From: Arhodomonas aquaeolei DSM 8974
GTDB taxonomy: Bacteria > Pseudomonadota > Gammaproteobacteria > Nitrococcales > Nitrococcaceae
DNA: 64,000 bases
NCBI RefSeq assembly: GCF_000374645.1
Contig: NZ_KB894800.1
Location: forward strand, 230,589-294,588
Reading direction: 5' to 3'
Positions 55,767 through 63,205 of the stretch are shown piece after piece (position 1 is the stretch's first letter; the number at the start of each line of letters is the position of its first letter). The translations under genes and the position numbers were made by a program. Under the pieces are notes generated by a model. It made no database searches and had not been told where the DNA came from. It was given only the letters and a program-made list of their open reading frames with translations.

Positions 55767-56333
55767 TCAGTGCAGCCGCCTGGCGTTCTCGTTCTGACGC
55801 GCCTGGGCGGTGAGATGCTCCTGGACGAGGAGCGCGCCCATGCGAACGTACTCCGCGAGCTCGGTGTAGGCGGCCTCGCTGTCCTCGTCCGGCTCCGGGT
55901 CGTCGTCGATGCGCGCGATCTCGCCGAAATCGCGCAGGACCTCGTCCACCTCCCGGGGGCGCTGCCCGCCCTCGCCGACGCCGCCCATGCTCACGCCGAG
56001 CAGAAAACCCTCGCACCAGTGCCCGAGCGCGGCGGAACGCTCACCGATGGGGGCATCGTCGGCAGGCAGCAACGGGCGAAAGCGCAGCTCCTCGTCGGCC
56101 ATGTCCTCGGCGGTATCGGTGAACAGCTCGGTGAGCACCTCCAGGCAGGCGCGGGCGGCCTCGCCGCGGGCATGGGCATGTTCAAGCACCTGCGCGATCC
56201 AGCGCGCACGATCCGGCTCGCCGGGGCCGCTGAGCATGCCGCAGAGCAGCCCGTGGGCCTCGGCGGCGGTGGTGTCGCTGTCCACCGCGGTGAGCGCCTC
56301 GTCGAGCTGATGGTACAGTTCGGTGTCAGGCAT
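55767..56333 (-). CDS. ygfB: UPF0149 family protein YgfB
   Basis: A 188-residue helical protein of the UPF0149/YecA-like family: AAEAHGLLCGMLSGPGEP (about 24-41), LGHWCEGFLLGVSMGG (about 103-118) and a Glu/Asp-rich linker before the final helix. In Pseudomonas aeruginosa YgfB modulates AmpDh3 expression and beta-lactam resistance; whether that applies here is unknown, although AmpD is also in this window. It heads the ygfB-pepP-ubiH-ubiI run and is divergent from the TIGR02449 gene. Confidence 0.93.
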   Translation of the reverse strand: MPDTELYHQLDEALTAVDSDTTAAEAHGLLCGMLSGPGEPDRARWIAQVLEHAHARGEAARACLEVLTELFTDTAEDMADEELRFRPLLPADDAPIGERSAALGHWCEGFLLGVSMGGVGEGGQRPREVDEVLRDFGEIARIDDDPEPDEDSEAAYTELAEYVRMGALLVQEHLTAQARQNENARRLH

Positions 56334-56395
56334 GGGTGCTACTCCAATGAATGCATGGCGCCACCGGGGACGACGCGCTCAGTCTACCACCCGCG

Positions 56396-56424
56396 TTGAC
56401 CCTCCGGGTGGTCGCTTCTATAGT
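56396..56424 (+). promoter_or_regulatory. sigma-70 promoter of the TIGR02449 gene-zapA(-6S) unit
   Basis: TTGACC (56396-56401) and TATAGT (56419-56424) are separated by 17 bp, close to the housekeeping consensus. The predicted start is near 56431, about 20 bp before the GTG of the next gene. Confidence 0.8.
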
Positions 56425-56452
56425 CGGGTCAGACTCCCCGGGAGGCTTGCAG

Positions 56453-56668
56453 GTGACTGATTCCCTTGCTGAACATATCCGCTTGCTGGAGCGGCGCGTC
56501 GACGACCTGCTGGCCCTGTGCGAGCGGCTGCGCGAGGAGAACCGTATCCTGCGGGACTCCCAGGAATCACTCAACGCCGACCGCGCCAGCCTCCTCGAGA
56601 AGAATGAACAGGCGCGCTCGAAGATTGAGGCGATGATCAGCCGTCTCAAGGCCATGGAGAATCACTGA
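56453..56668 (+). CDS. TIGR02449 family coiled-coil protein (ZapB-like)
   Basis: A 71-residue protein that is almost one continuous coiled coil (EHIRLLERRVDDLLALCERL and on to KIEAMISRLKAM), with leucines at heptad spacing. The TIGR02449 family lies next to zapA in many gammaproteobacteria and resembles ZapB, so a role with the divisome is likely but not shown. The start is a GTG at 56453 with GGAGG seven bases upstream; an in-frame ATG at 56351 lies before the promoter and is rejected. It ends 2 bp before zapA. Confidence 0.88.
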   Translation: MTDSLAEHIRLLERRVDDLLALCERLREENRILRDSQESLNADRASLLEKNEQARSKIEAMISRLKAMENH

Positions 56669-56670
56669 CC

Positions 56671-57000
56671 ATGAGCGAGGAACCCGTCGCCGTCCGTATC
56701 CTCGAGCGCGAATACATGGTCTCCTGCTCCCCCGGCGAGCGCGAGAGCCTGCGCGAGGCCGCCGCCTTCCTGGATGCGCGCATGCGCGAGATCCGCGACG
56801 GCGGCCGCATCGTCGGCCAGGACCGGATCGCGGTCATGGCCGCGCTCAATATCGCCAGCGACTTCCTGGAGCAGGGCCGCCGCCTCAATGACCAGGACCT
56901 CGCCGCCCAGGCGATCCAGCGCCTGAGCAGCCGCATCGGCAGCGTCCTCGAGGACGATGCACCGGCCGCGACGCACGACGACCCGTCGTCGGCGGGCTGA
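56671..57000 (+). CDS. zapA: cell division protein ZapA
   Basis: A 109-residue FtsZ-associated protein that promotes Z-ring bundling. The ZapA fold is visible: VRILEREYMVSCSPGERESL (beta part) followed by AAFLDARMREIRDGGRIVGQ and DRIAVMAALNIASDFL (long dimerisation helix). It is cotranscribed with the TIGR02449 gene and followed by the 6S RNA and ygfA, the classic zapA-ssrS-ygfA order. Confidence 0.95.
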   Translation: MSEEPVAVRILEREYMVSCSPGERESLREAAAFLDARMREIRDGGRIVGQDRIAVMAALNIASDFLEQGRRLNDQDLAAQAIQRLSSRIGSVLEDDAPAATHDDPSSAG

Positions 57001-57049
57001 CCCCCGGCGCTGGACGCACGGCACCGATCTCCGGCACCATAATTATCGA

Positions 57050-57240
57050 CATCCCCTGCGGTGTACGAGAGCAGGCAATACGTTTTCTTGAGCCGACACT
57101 TAGTCGCCTTGGGGACGCACGCGTAGCGGCACTGGTGTGCATGTCCGCCCCGGAGCGGAAAGCCTAAAGGGTCGCTCGTTGTCCCCACCTGAACCGAAGG
57201 GTTCAAGGGCGATGCCTGCACGGCACCAACGCGGGGGATG
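57050..57240 (+). ncRNA. ssrS: 6S RNA
   Basis: About 190 nt between zapA and ygfA, the conserved 6S position. The ends pair (CATCCCC near 57050 with GGGGGATG at 57233-57240). Internal landmarks match E. coli 6S: TTGAGCCGACA (57093-57103), GCATGTCCG, GAGCGGAAAGCCTAAAG (57163-57179), and the conserved hairpin CCTGAACCGAAGGGTTCAAGG (57187-57207) followed by GATGCCTGC. It binds sigma-70 RNA polymerase in stationary phase. A CATAAT box (57038-57043) just upstream could be its own -10; it may also be processed from the zapA transcript. Confidence 0.92.
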
Positions 57241-57291
57241 TCTCTCGTTTCATACGGGTCACGGCCATCGCCGCGGCCCATCCCACGGATC

Positions 57292-57897
57292 ATGGCCATG
57301 ACATCCCGGCAGGACCGGCGGGCGCTGCGGCGCCGGCTGCGCGAGCAACGGCGAGCCCTGGATCGGCGAAGCCAGCACCAGGCGGCACGGGCACTGGTCC
57401 GCCACCTCTTCCGCCACCGGCTCTGGCGCCAGGTACACACCCTCGCGGCCTTCTGCGCCGCCGACGGCGAGCCCGACCTGTGGCCGCTGATGCACGCCGC
57501 CCACCGCGCCGGACGCCGCGTCCATCTCCCCGTGATCGCCGCCCCCGCCGCCCCGATGGGCTTCCGCGAATGGCGGCCGGGCCGACGGCTCGCTCCCAAC
57601 CGCCTGGGTATCCCGGAGCCCGTCACCGGCACCACGCGCCACCCGCGGCGGATGGATCTGGTGCTGACGCCGCTGGTGGGCTTCGACGCCGCCGGCAACC
57701 GACTCGGCATGGGCGGCGGGTTCTATGACCGGACCTTCGCCTTTCTCCACCGGCGCCGGCGCTGGCACCACCCGCGCCTGGTGGGCGTGGCCCACGACTT
57801 TCAGCAGGTCGACACCCTCGCCGCCGAGCCCTGGGACGTGCCACTGTGGGGCATACTCACCCCCTCGGGTCTGCGCCGCTTCCCGCTGGGGCAGTGA
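57292..57897 (+). CDS. ygfA: 5-formyltetrahydrofolate cyclo-ligase
   Basis: A 201-residue enzyme turning 5-formyl-THF into 5,10-methenyl-THF with ATP. Basic N-terminus RRALRRRLREQRRALDRRSQ, then LVGFDAAGNRLGMGGGFYDR, the diagnostic folate/ATP motif, and VGVAHDFQQVDTLAAEPWDVP. The start is uncertain between ATG 57292 and ATG 57298; an upstream ATG at 57238 would overlap the 3' end of the 6S RNA and is disfavoured. The place after 6S RNA is conserved in gammaproteobacteria. Confidence 0.92.
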   Translation: MAMTSRQDRRALRRRLREQRRALDRRSQHQAARALVRHLFRHRLWRQVHTLAAFCAADGEPDLWPLMHAAHRAGRRVHLPVIAAPAAPMGFREWRPGRRLAPNRLGIPEPVTGTTRHPRRMDLVLTPLVGFDAAGNRLGMGGGFYDRTFAFLHRRRRWHHPRLVGVAHDFQQVDTLAAEPWDVPLWGILTPSGLRRFPLGQ

Positions 57898-57956
57898 TGG
57901 GCGCCTCGCGCCGCGGCCGTGAAAGGCACAACACAGACAACGCAGGAGACTCGCCC

Positions 57957-58433
57957 ATGGCCTACTGGCTGATGAAGTCCGAGCCGGACGTCTACGGCAT
58001 CGACGACCTCGCCGCGGAGCCCGACCAGACCGACCACTGGGACGGCGTGCGCAACTACCAGGTCCGCAACATGATGCGCGACCGCATGCAGCCCGGCGAC
58101 CTGGCGTTCTTCTACCACTCCAACACCAAGGTCCCCGGCATCGCGGGCATCATGGAGATCGTCAGCACCGGCTATCCCGACCATACGGCCTGGGATCCGG
58201 AGTCGAACTACTACGACCCCAAGAGCGACCCGGACAACCCGCGCTGGTACATGGTCGACGTGCGCTTCCAGCGCCGCCTGGAGCGGCTGATCCCCTTATC
58301 CGAGCTCAAGGCGGAGCCCGCCCTCTCGGAGATGGCGCTGGTGAAGAAGGGCAACCGGCTGTCGGTCATGCCGGTCAGGGAGGCGGAGTGGACCGCGATC
58401 CTGGAGATGGAGCACGCGGACGGACGCGGTTGA
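57957..58433 (+). CDS. EVE domain-containing protein
   Basis: A 158-residue single EVE (PUA-like) domain: MAYWLMKSEPDVYGIDDL, HWDGVRNYQVRNMMRDRMQP, GDLAFFYHSN, GIAGIMEIVSTGYPDHT and WYMVDVRFQRRL. EVE domains bind modified cytosine or other modified bases in nucleic acid. The free-standing form is common beside ygfA in gammaproteobacteria, and its cellular target is not established. ATG at 57957 with GCAGGAGA upstream. It is convergent with argA, 14 bp apart. Confidence 0.92.
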   Translation: MAYWLMKSEPDVYGIDDLAAEPDQTDHWDGVRNYQVRNMMRDRMQPGDLAFFYHSNTKVPGIAGIMEIVSTGYPDHTAWDPESNYYDPKSDPDNPRWYMVDVRFQRRLERLIPLSELKAEPALSEMALVKKGNRLSVMPVREAEWTAILEMEHADGRG

Positions 58434-58447
58434 CCGGGGCGACTGCC

Positions 58448-59776
58448 TCAGGCCGGCCCCAGGGTCTTGAGATAGACGCGGGAGTTGCGCTGGAGGTTGT
58501 ACAGCGAGCGGCGGCTGCCTGGCAGGTCCTCCGGGGCGACACGGTGGAAGCCGCGCTCCTCGAACCAGTGCGCGGTCCGCGTGGTGAGCACGAACACCGC
58601 CTCCAGCCCGCGGCTGCGCGCCTCGGCCTCCAGCCGCGCGAGCAGCCGGTCGCCGCGGCCGGTGCCGCGGTAGTCCGGGTGGACCGCCACGCAGGCGAGT
58701 TCCGCCATGGGCGCATCCGGCATCGGGTGGAGCGCGGCGCAGGCCACCACCGTGCCCTCGCGCTCCATCACTGTGAACTCGCCGATCTCCGTCTCCAGCC
58801 GTTCCCGGGAGCGGCGCACCAGCACCCCGGCACGCTCCATCGGCTCGATCAGCGCGAGGATGCCGGGCACGTCGTCCACCCCGGCGCGGCGGGTGCGCTC
58901 GAAAGACTGCGCGGTGATCAGCGTGCCCACACCGTCGCGGGTGAACAGCTCCATGAGCAGCGCACCGTCACGGTGACGGTCGAGCAGGTGCACCCGGCGC
59001 ACGCCGCCATGGCAGACGTCGATGGCACCGCGCAGCAGCCGCGTCATCTCCTCCGGCAGCGCCTCGCCGTGCTCGCCGAGATACCCCCGTGTCTCGTCGG
59101 TGGTCATCTGCCGTACCAGCCCTCCTCGGACGTCGGTGACGTCCCGCCCCTCCAGCAGGTAGAGCAGCTTCTCGGCCCGCAGGGCCCGGGCCACCGCCAG
59201 GGCGACATCTTCGCTGTAGAGGTTGAAGACCTCGCCGGTGGGCGAGTAACCCAGCGGCGGCACCAGCACCACGGCGCCGTCGTCCAGCCGCTCACCGATG
59301 GCATCGGCGTCGATGCGCCGCACCTCGCCGGTGTGCTGGTAGTCCACGCCCTCGTGCACGCCGAAGGGGTGCGCCATGACGAAATTGCCCGACGCCGCGC
59401 GCACCCGCAGCCCCGCCATGGGCGAGTTCGCCAGCCCCATCGACAGCCGCGCCTCCAGCTCCAGACGCACCTCCCCGACGGCCTCGCGCACACACTCGAG
59501 CGCCGCCTCGTCGGTGACCCGGCGGCCGTGAACGTAGCGCATCTCCAGGTCCCGCTCGCGCAGCCGGCGCTCGATCTGCGGGCGCGCCCCCGGGACCAGC
59601 ACGATGCGCACGCCGAGGCTGTTGAGCAGGGCGATATCGTGGATCAGCGGCGCCAGCGCATCGCCGTCGAAGGCCTCACCGCCGAAGGCGATCACGAAGG
59701 TCGCCCCCCGGTGCGCGTTGATGTAGGGCGCGCCCTGGCGGAACACGCTCACCAGCCGCTGCGGATCCTCGCTCAT
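58448..59776 (-). CDS. argA: amino-acid N-acetyltransferase (N-acetylglutamate synthase) ArgA
   Basis: A 442-residue classic two-domain ArgA: an N-terminal amino-acid-kinase-like domain that binds arginine for feedback inhibition (FVIAFGGEAFDGDALAPLIH; IVLVPGARPQIERRL) and a C-terminal GNAT domain (LACVAVHPDYRGTGRGDRLL). Makes N-acetylglutamate, the first step of arginine synthesis. The ATG at 59776 (MSEDPQRLVSVFRQ) overlaps the argE stop by 4 bp; a longer upstream frame lies inside argE. It shares an operon with argE, which it follows. Confidence 0.96.
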   Translation of the reverse strand: MSEDPQRLVSVFRQGAPYINAHRGATFVIAFGGEAFDGDALAPLIHDIALLNSLGVRIVLVPGARPQIERRLRERDLEMRYVHGRRVTDEAALECVREAVGEVRLELEARLSMGLANSPMAGLRVRAASGNFVMAHPFGVHEGVDYQHTGEVRRIDADAIGERLDDGAVVLVPPLGYSPTGEVFNLYSEDVALAVARALRAEKLLYLLEGRDVTDVRGGLVRQMTTDETRGYLGEHGEALPEEMTRLLRGAIDVCHGGVRRVHLLDRHRDGALLMELFTRDGVGTLITAQSFERTRRAGVDDVPGILALIEPMERAGVLVRRSRERLETEIGEFTVMEREGTVVACAALHPMPDAPMAELACVAVHPDYRGTGRGDRLLARLEAEARSRGLEAVFVLTTRTAHWFEERGFHRVAPEDLPGSRRSLYNLQRNSRVYLKTLGPA

Positions 59777-60933
59777 GCGGCGCCCTCCATGCAGAAGCGA
59801 TGGATGAAGCGCTGCAGCAGCGTGACCGTGGGCGCCAGCCGGTCGAGGGCGATGAACTCGTCCGGCTGGTGCGCCTGGGCGATATCCCCGGGGCCGAGGA
59901 TGATCACGTCCATGCCCAGGTCGCGCAGCCACGGCCCCTCGGTACCGAAGGCCACCGCACCCGGCTCCTCGCCGGTGAGCGCCCGGGCGGCGGCCACGAT
60001 CCCGGCGGTCTCCGGCGTCTCCATCGGGGGCTGCCCGGGAAAGAGCGAGGACAGGGTGAGCTCGCCGGGCCGCTCGGCCATGACCCCCCGAAGCCGCGTT
60101 TCCACCTCGGCGCGCAGCGCCTCCGGGCTCATCCCCGGCAGCGGGCGCAGATCGTAGTGCAGTACCACCTCGCCGCAGATGCGGTTGGGGTTGTCACCAC
60201 CATGAATGTGGCCGAGGTTGAGCGTCGGCACCGGCACGGCGAAGCGTTCGTCGCGGTAGCGCCGGCCGAGCTCGTCGCGCCAGGTCATGAGCTCGCCGAT
60301 CACCCCGTGCATGGCCTCCAGCGCATTGATGCCCAGCGACGGATCGCTCGAATGCCCGGAGCGGCCGGTCACGCGCACCGCCTCCATCATCATGCCCTTG
60401 TGCACACGGATCGGATGCAGCCCGGTGGGCTCGCCGATGATCGCCTGGCGCCCGGCGACGGGGCCGCTGCCGGCGAGGGCCTTGGCCCCCTCCATACCGG
60501 ACTCCTCGTCCGCGGTGGCCAGCAGCACCAGCGGTGCATCCAGCTGCCCCGCCTCCAGGGTGCGCACGGCCTCCAGCGCCAGCGCCAGGAAGGCCTTCAT
60601 GTCGCTGGTGCCGAGGCCGTGGAGGCGGCCCTGACGCTCGCTGAGGGTGAAGGGGTCGCTGGCCCAGCGGTCGGCATCGAAGGGGACGGTGTCGGTGTGG
60701 CCCGCGAGCACCAGCCCGCCCTCACCGCGGCCCAGGGTCGCGACCAGGTTGGCCTTGCCCGGATCCCCCGGCAGACGGCGGATATCCACCGCGAAGCCGA
60801 GCGCCTCGCACCACTCGGCGAGGCACTCGATCACGGCGAGGTTGCCCTGGTCGAGGGCCGGGTCGACGCTGCTCACGGAAGGCAGCGCCACGAGCTCGGC
60901 GATCATCCGCCGCACATCGGGAATCCGGGACAT
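59773..60933 (-). CDS. argE: acetylornithine deacetylase ArgE
   Basis: A 386-residue M20-family metallohydrolase making ornithine. Metal ligands: His80 in LAGHTDTVPFD, Asp in LGTSDMKAFLALALE, Glu in LATADEESGMEGAKAL (catalytic Glu-Glu) and the late His in PGDIAQAHQPDEF. The dimerisation domain lies between (about 180-290). The ATG at 60933 has GGAGGGG upstream. A full ArgA+ArgE pair implies the linear acetyl cycle rather than ArgJ recycling. Confidence 0.94.
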   Translation of the reverse strand: MSRIPDVRRMIAELVALPSVSSVDPALDQGNLAVIECLAEWCEALGFAVDIRRLPGDPGKANLVATLGRGEGGLVLAGHTDTVPFDADRWASDPFTLSERQGRLHGLGTSDMKAFLALALEAVRTLEAGQLDAPLVLLATADEESGMEGAKALAGSGPVAGRQAIIGEPTGLHPIRVHKGMMMEAVRVTGRSGHSSDPSLGINALEAMHGVIGELMTWRDELGRRYRDERFAVPVPTLNLGHIHGGDNPNRICGEVVLHYDLRPLPGMSPEALRAEVETRLRGVMAERPGELTLSSLFPGQPPMETPETAGIVAAARALTGEEPGAVAFGTEGPWLRDLGMDVIILGPGDIAQAHQPDEFIALDRLAPTVTLLQRFIHRFCMEGAA

Positions 60934-61048
60934 GCCAGCCCCTCCAAACTCGGGTCAGTGATTCGAGACTGCGTGGATCCCGCGCCCGGAGCAAGCCCGG
61001 GGCGCGGCACAGGCAGGTCCTGGGGCGCCCCGACGCGATTCGGTCCGT

Positions 61049-61708
61049 CTAGAGGTCGCCCCAGCTCGATCGCCGTCGCCAGCGGATGCGGGTCACCAGG
61101 ACCCCGATGATCATGCCGGCGAACAGCACCCCCGCCCCCACCAGGAACCAGTCCTGCTGCTTGCGGTCGGAGAGGCGCTCGGTCTCGTTGACCAGATCCT
61201 GGATACGGCGCTCCAGATCGATCTTCTTCTTGGTCAGCCGGTCGTTTTCCTCGGAGAGCTTGAGCCCCTCCTTGGCCTGCTCGAGCTTCTGCGCCATCTC
61301 CTCTCGGGTGCCGGAGAGGGCATCGACCTGCTCGTTGGCATCGGCGAGCTGCTGCTTGGTCGTCTCCAGCTGGGAGGACAGCTCGCTGTTGCGCTGCTCC
61401 AGCTCGTTGACCCGGTCCTCCATCGAGGCAAGCCGGTCCGCGGCGGGACGCTCGCTGCTGAGATACTGCGACGGCACCCAGCCCGAGCGCCCGTCCCGGG
61501 TGCGCACCTGGCTCCAGCCGTCACGGCTGTCCATCAGCGTGAGCACCTCGCCGGTGGGCAGCATGCTCTGGATGCGGTAACCGTTACCGGGTCCGCTGCG
61601 CAGGTTGATGCGGAACTCGTCGGTGACGTAACGGGTCGCCTGGGCGAGCGCCACGGTGGCAAACGCCATGAGCACGGCGGCGAGAATCACGCGGGCTGGC
61701 TGTCGCAC
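61049..61708 (-). CDS. TIGR04211 SH3 domain protein, YgiM-like
   Basis: A 219-residue envelope protein. Signal peptide about 1-22 (ILAAVLMAFATVALA), bacterial SH3 domain (about 27-88: YVTDEFRINLRSGPGNGYRI and RSGWVPSQYL), a long coiled coil (about 95-185), then a C-terminal membrane helix (FLVGAGVLFAGMIIGVLV) and a basic tail. The layout is that of E. coli YgiM. The start is a GTG at 61708 with AGGAG seven bases upstream; longer frames lack a signal peptide at the start. A TACAAT box lies 150 bp upstream on the same strand (61860-61865). Molecular role unknown. Confidence 0.88.
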   Translation of the reverse strand: MRQPARVILAAVLMAFATVALAQATRYVTDEFRINLRSGPGNGYRIQSMLPTGEVLTLMDSRDGWSQVRTRDGRSGWVPSQYLSSERPAADRLASMEDRVNELEQRNSELSSQLETTKQQLADANEQVDALSGTREEMAQKLEQAKEGLKLSEENDRLTKKKIDLERRIQDLVNETERLSDRKQQDWFLVGAGVLFAGMIIGVLVTRIRWRRRSSWGDL

Positions 61709-61906
61709 GAACACACTCCTGTTGGCCGGGAAGGCCCCGGTAACGGGGCGCGATGGAACGCAATCCGCCTCGCGGCGCCCCCGCGCCACGGGCGGACGGT
61801 TACGTCACCCCCACCGATCTTCACCCGTGGATGAAGAATCAGTCCCCGAAAACGCCCGGATTGTAGCCCATGGCGGGGACCGGCAAAACCGAGCACCGCA
61901 CGGGCC

Positions 61907-61935
61907 TTGGGTCGACCGCGGCGGCGGGGTACGAT
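61907..61935 (+). promoter_or_regulatory. possible promoter of the cysteine synthase gene
   Basis: TTGGGT (61907-61912), 17 bp, then TACGAT (61930-61935). It is a fair but not strong sigma-70 match, with a leader of about 40 nt to the ATG. Confidence 0.35.
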
Positions 61936-61982
61936 CAGGAGCCGGTATCGCCGCGTCACCGACCACCCGGCAGGAGGGGAAC

Positions 61983-63068
61983 ATGGACCCGCAGACGAGG
62001 ACCACGGCCGGCCGCGGCCGTCTCTATGACAGTGCCGCCGACGCCGTTGGCGACACGCCGTGCATCCGCATCAACCGCCTCGCGCCCGGCCACGTGTCGA
62101 TGTACGTGAAGGCGGAGTTCTTCAACCCCGCCTCCTCGGTGAAGGACCGCCTGGCACTGAACATCATCGAGGCGGCGGAGCGCCGCGGCGATCTCCAACC
62201 CGGCCAGACCGTGGTCGAGGCGACCAGCGGCAACACCGGGATCGGCCTGGCCATGGTCTGCGCCGCCCGCGGCTATCCGCTGGTGGTGACCATGGCGGAG
62301 AGCTTCTCGGTGGAACGGCGCAAGCTCATGCGCTTCCTCGGTGCGCGGGTGGTCCTCACCCCGCGGGAGCTCAAGGGCTACGGCATGTACGAGAAGGCCA
62401 GGGAGCTTGCCGACACCCACGGCTGGTTCCTCGCGCACCAGTTCGAGACCGAGGCCAACGCGGACATCCACGAGGCCACCACCGCCCGGGAGATCCTCGC
62501 GGACTTCGACGGCCAGCGCCTGGACTATATCGTCAGCGGCTACGGCACCGGCGGCACCATCACCGGCATCGGCCGCGCCATGCGCGCCAGCCGCCCGGAC
62601 GTCCGGCTCGTGCTGAGCGAGCCGGACAATGCCCCGCTGGTGGGCAGCGGCGAGCCCCAGCCCCGCAATGAGCGCCACGAGCCCACCGCGGGCCACTCCG
62701 CCTTCCAGCCCCACCCCATCCAGGGCTGGACCCCGGACTTCATCCCGTGGGTGCTCCAGGAAGCCCTCGACAAGGGCTATGTCGACGAGCTCGTGCCGGT
62801 GAGTGGCGCGGAGAGCATCGAGTGGTCCCGCCGGCTGGCCCGGGAGGAGGGGCTGTTCACCGGTGTCTCCGGCGGGGCGACGTTCGCCGCCGCGCTGGCC
62901 GTCGCCGAACGGGCGCCGGCCGGCTCGGTGCTCCTCGCCATGCTCCCCGACACCGGCGAGCGCTACCTCTCGACGCCGCTGTTCGAGGGCATCGAGGCGT
63001 CGATGAACGACGAGGAACTCCAGCTGATGCGCTCCACGCCTGGCTACCGCATGCCGGAGCCGGACTGA
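61983..63068 (+). CDS. PLP-dependent cysteine synthase / cystathionine beta-synthase-like
   Basis: A 361-residue fold-type II PLP enzyme. The Schiff-base Lys is in NPASSVKDRLAL (about residue 57), the substrate loop is EATSGNTGIGLAM, and the phosphate-binding glycine loop is YGTGGTITGIG. It should make cysteine from O-acetylserine. It is longer than CysK (about 320), with an insertion around PQPRNERHEPTAGHS and a C-terminal tail. A GGAGGGG site precedes the ATG. CysK and CysM cannot be separated with confidence. Confidence 0.9.
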   Translation: MDPQTRTTAGRGRLYDSAADAVGDTPCIRINRLAPGHVSMYVKAEFFNPASSVKDRLALNIIEAAERRGDLQPGQTVVEATSGNTGIGLAMVCAARGYPLVVTMAESFSVERRKLMRFLGARVVLTPRELKGYGMYEKARELADTHGWFLAHQFETEANADIHEATTAREILADFDGQRLDYIVSGYGTGGTITGIGRAMRASRPDVRLVLSEPDNAPLVGSGEPQPRNERHEPTAGHSAFQPHPIQGWTPDFIPWVLQEALDKGYVDELVPVSGAESIEWSRRLAREEGLFTGVSGGATFAAALAVAERAPAGSVLLAMLPDTGERYLSTPLFEGIEASMNDEELQLMRSTPGYRMPEPD

Positions 63069-63205
63069 CACGGGGCTCCGTCCGGCAGGACGGCAGACCG
63101 CAGCCAACGGACCGGGGGACACCCGCGGTTCGCTCCGGGCGCGCGAGCAGGCACAATGGTGCGCCCCGCGGGCACGGCGCCCGCAGCCCAGCGACGACGG
63201 AACCA

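Noticed and set aside
58388-60157. A 589-codon plus-strand frame opposite argA and argE
   Set aside because: It is a shadow of two certain genes and begins within the end of the EVE gene.
63078-63093. Hairpin CCGTCC/GGACGG after the cysteine synthase gene as a terminator
   Set aside because: The stem is only six pairs with a 4-nt loop and no T-run follows, so it is not listed as a terminator.
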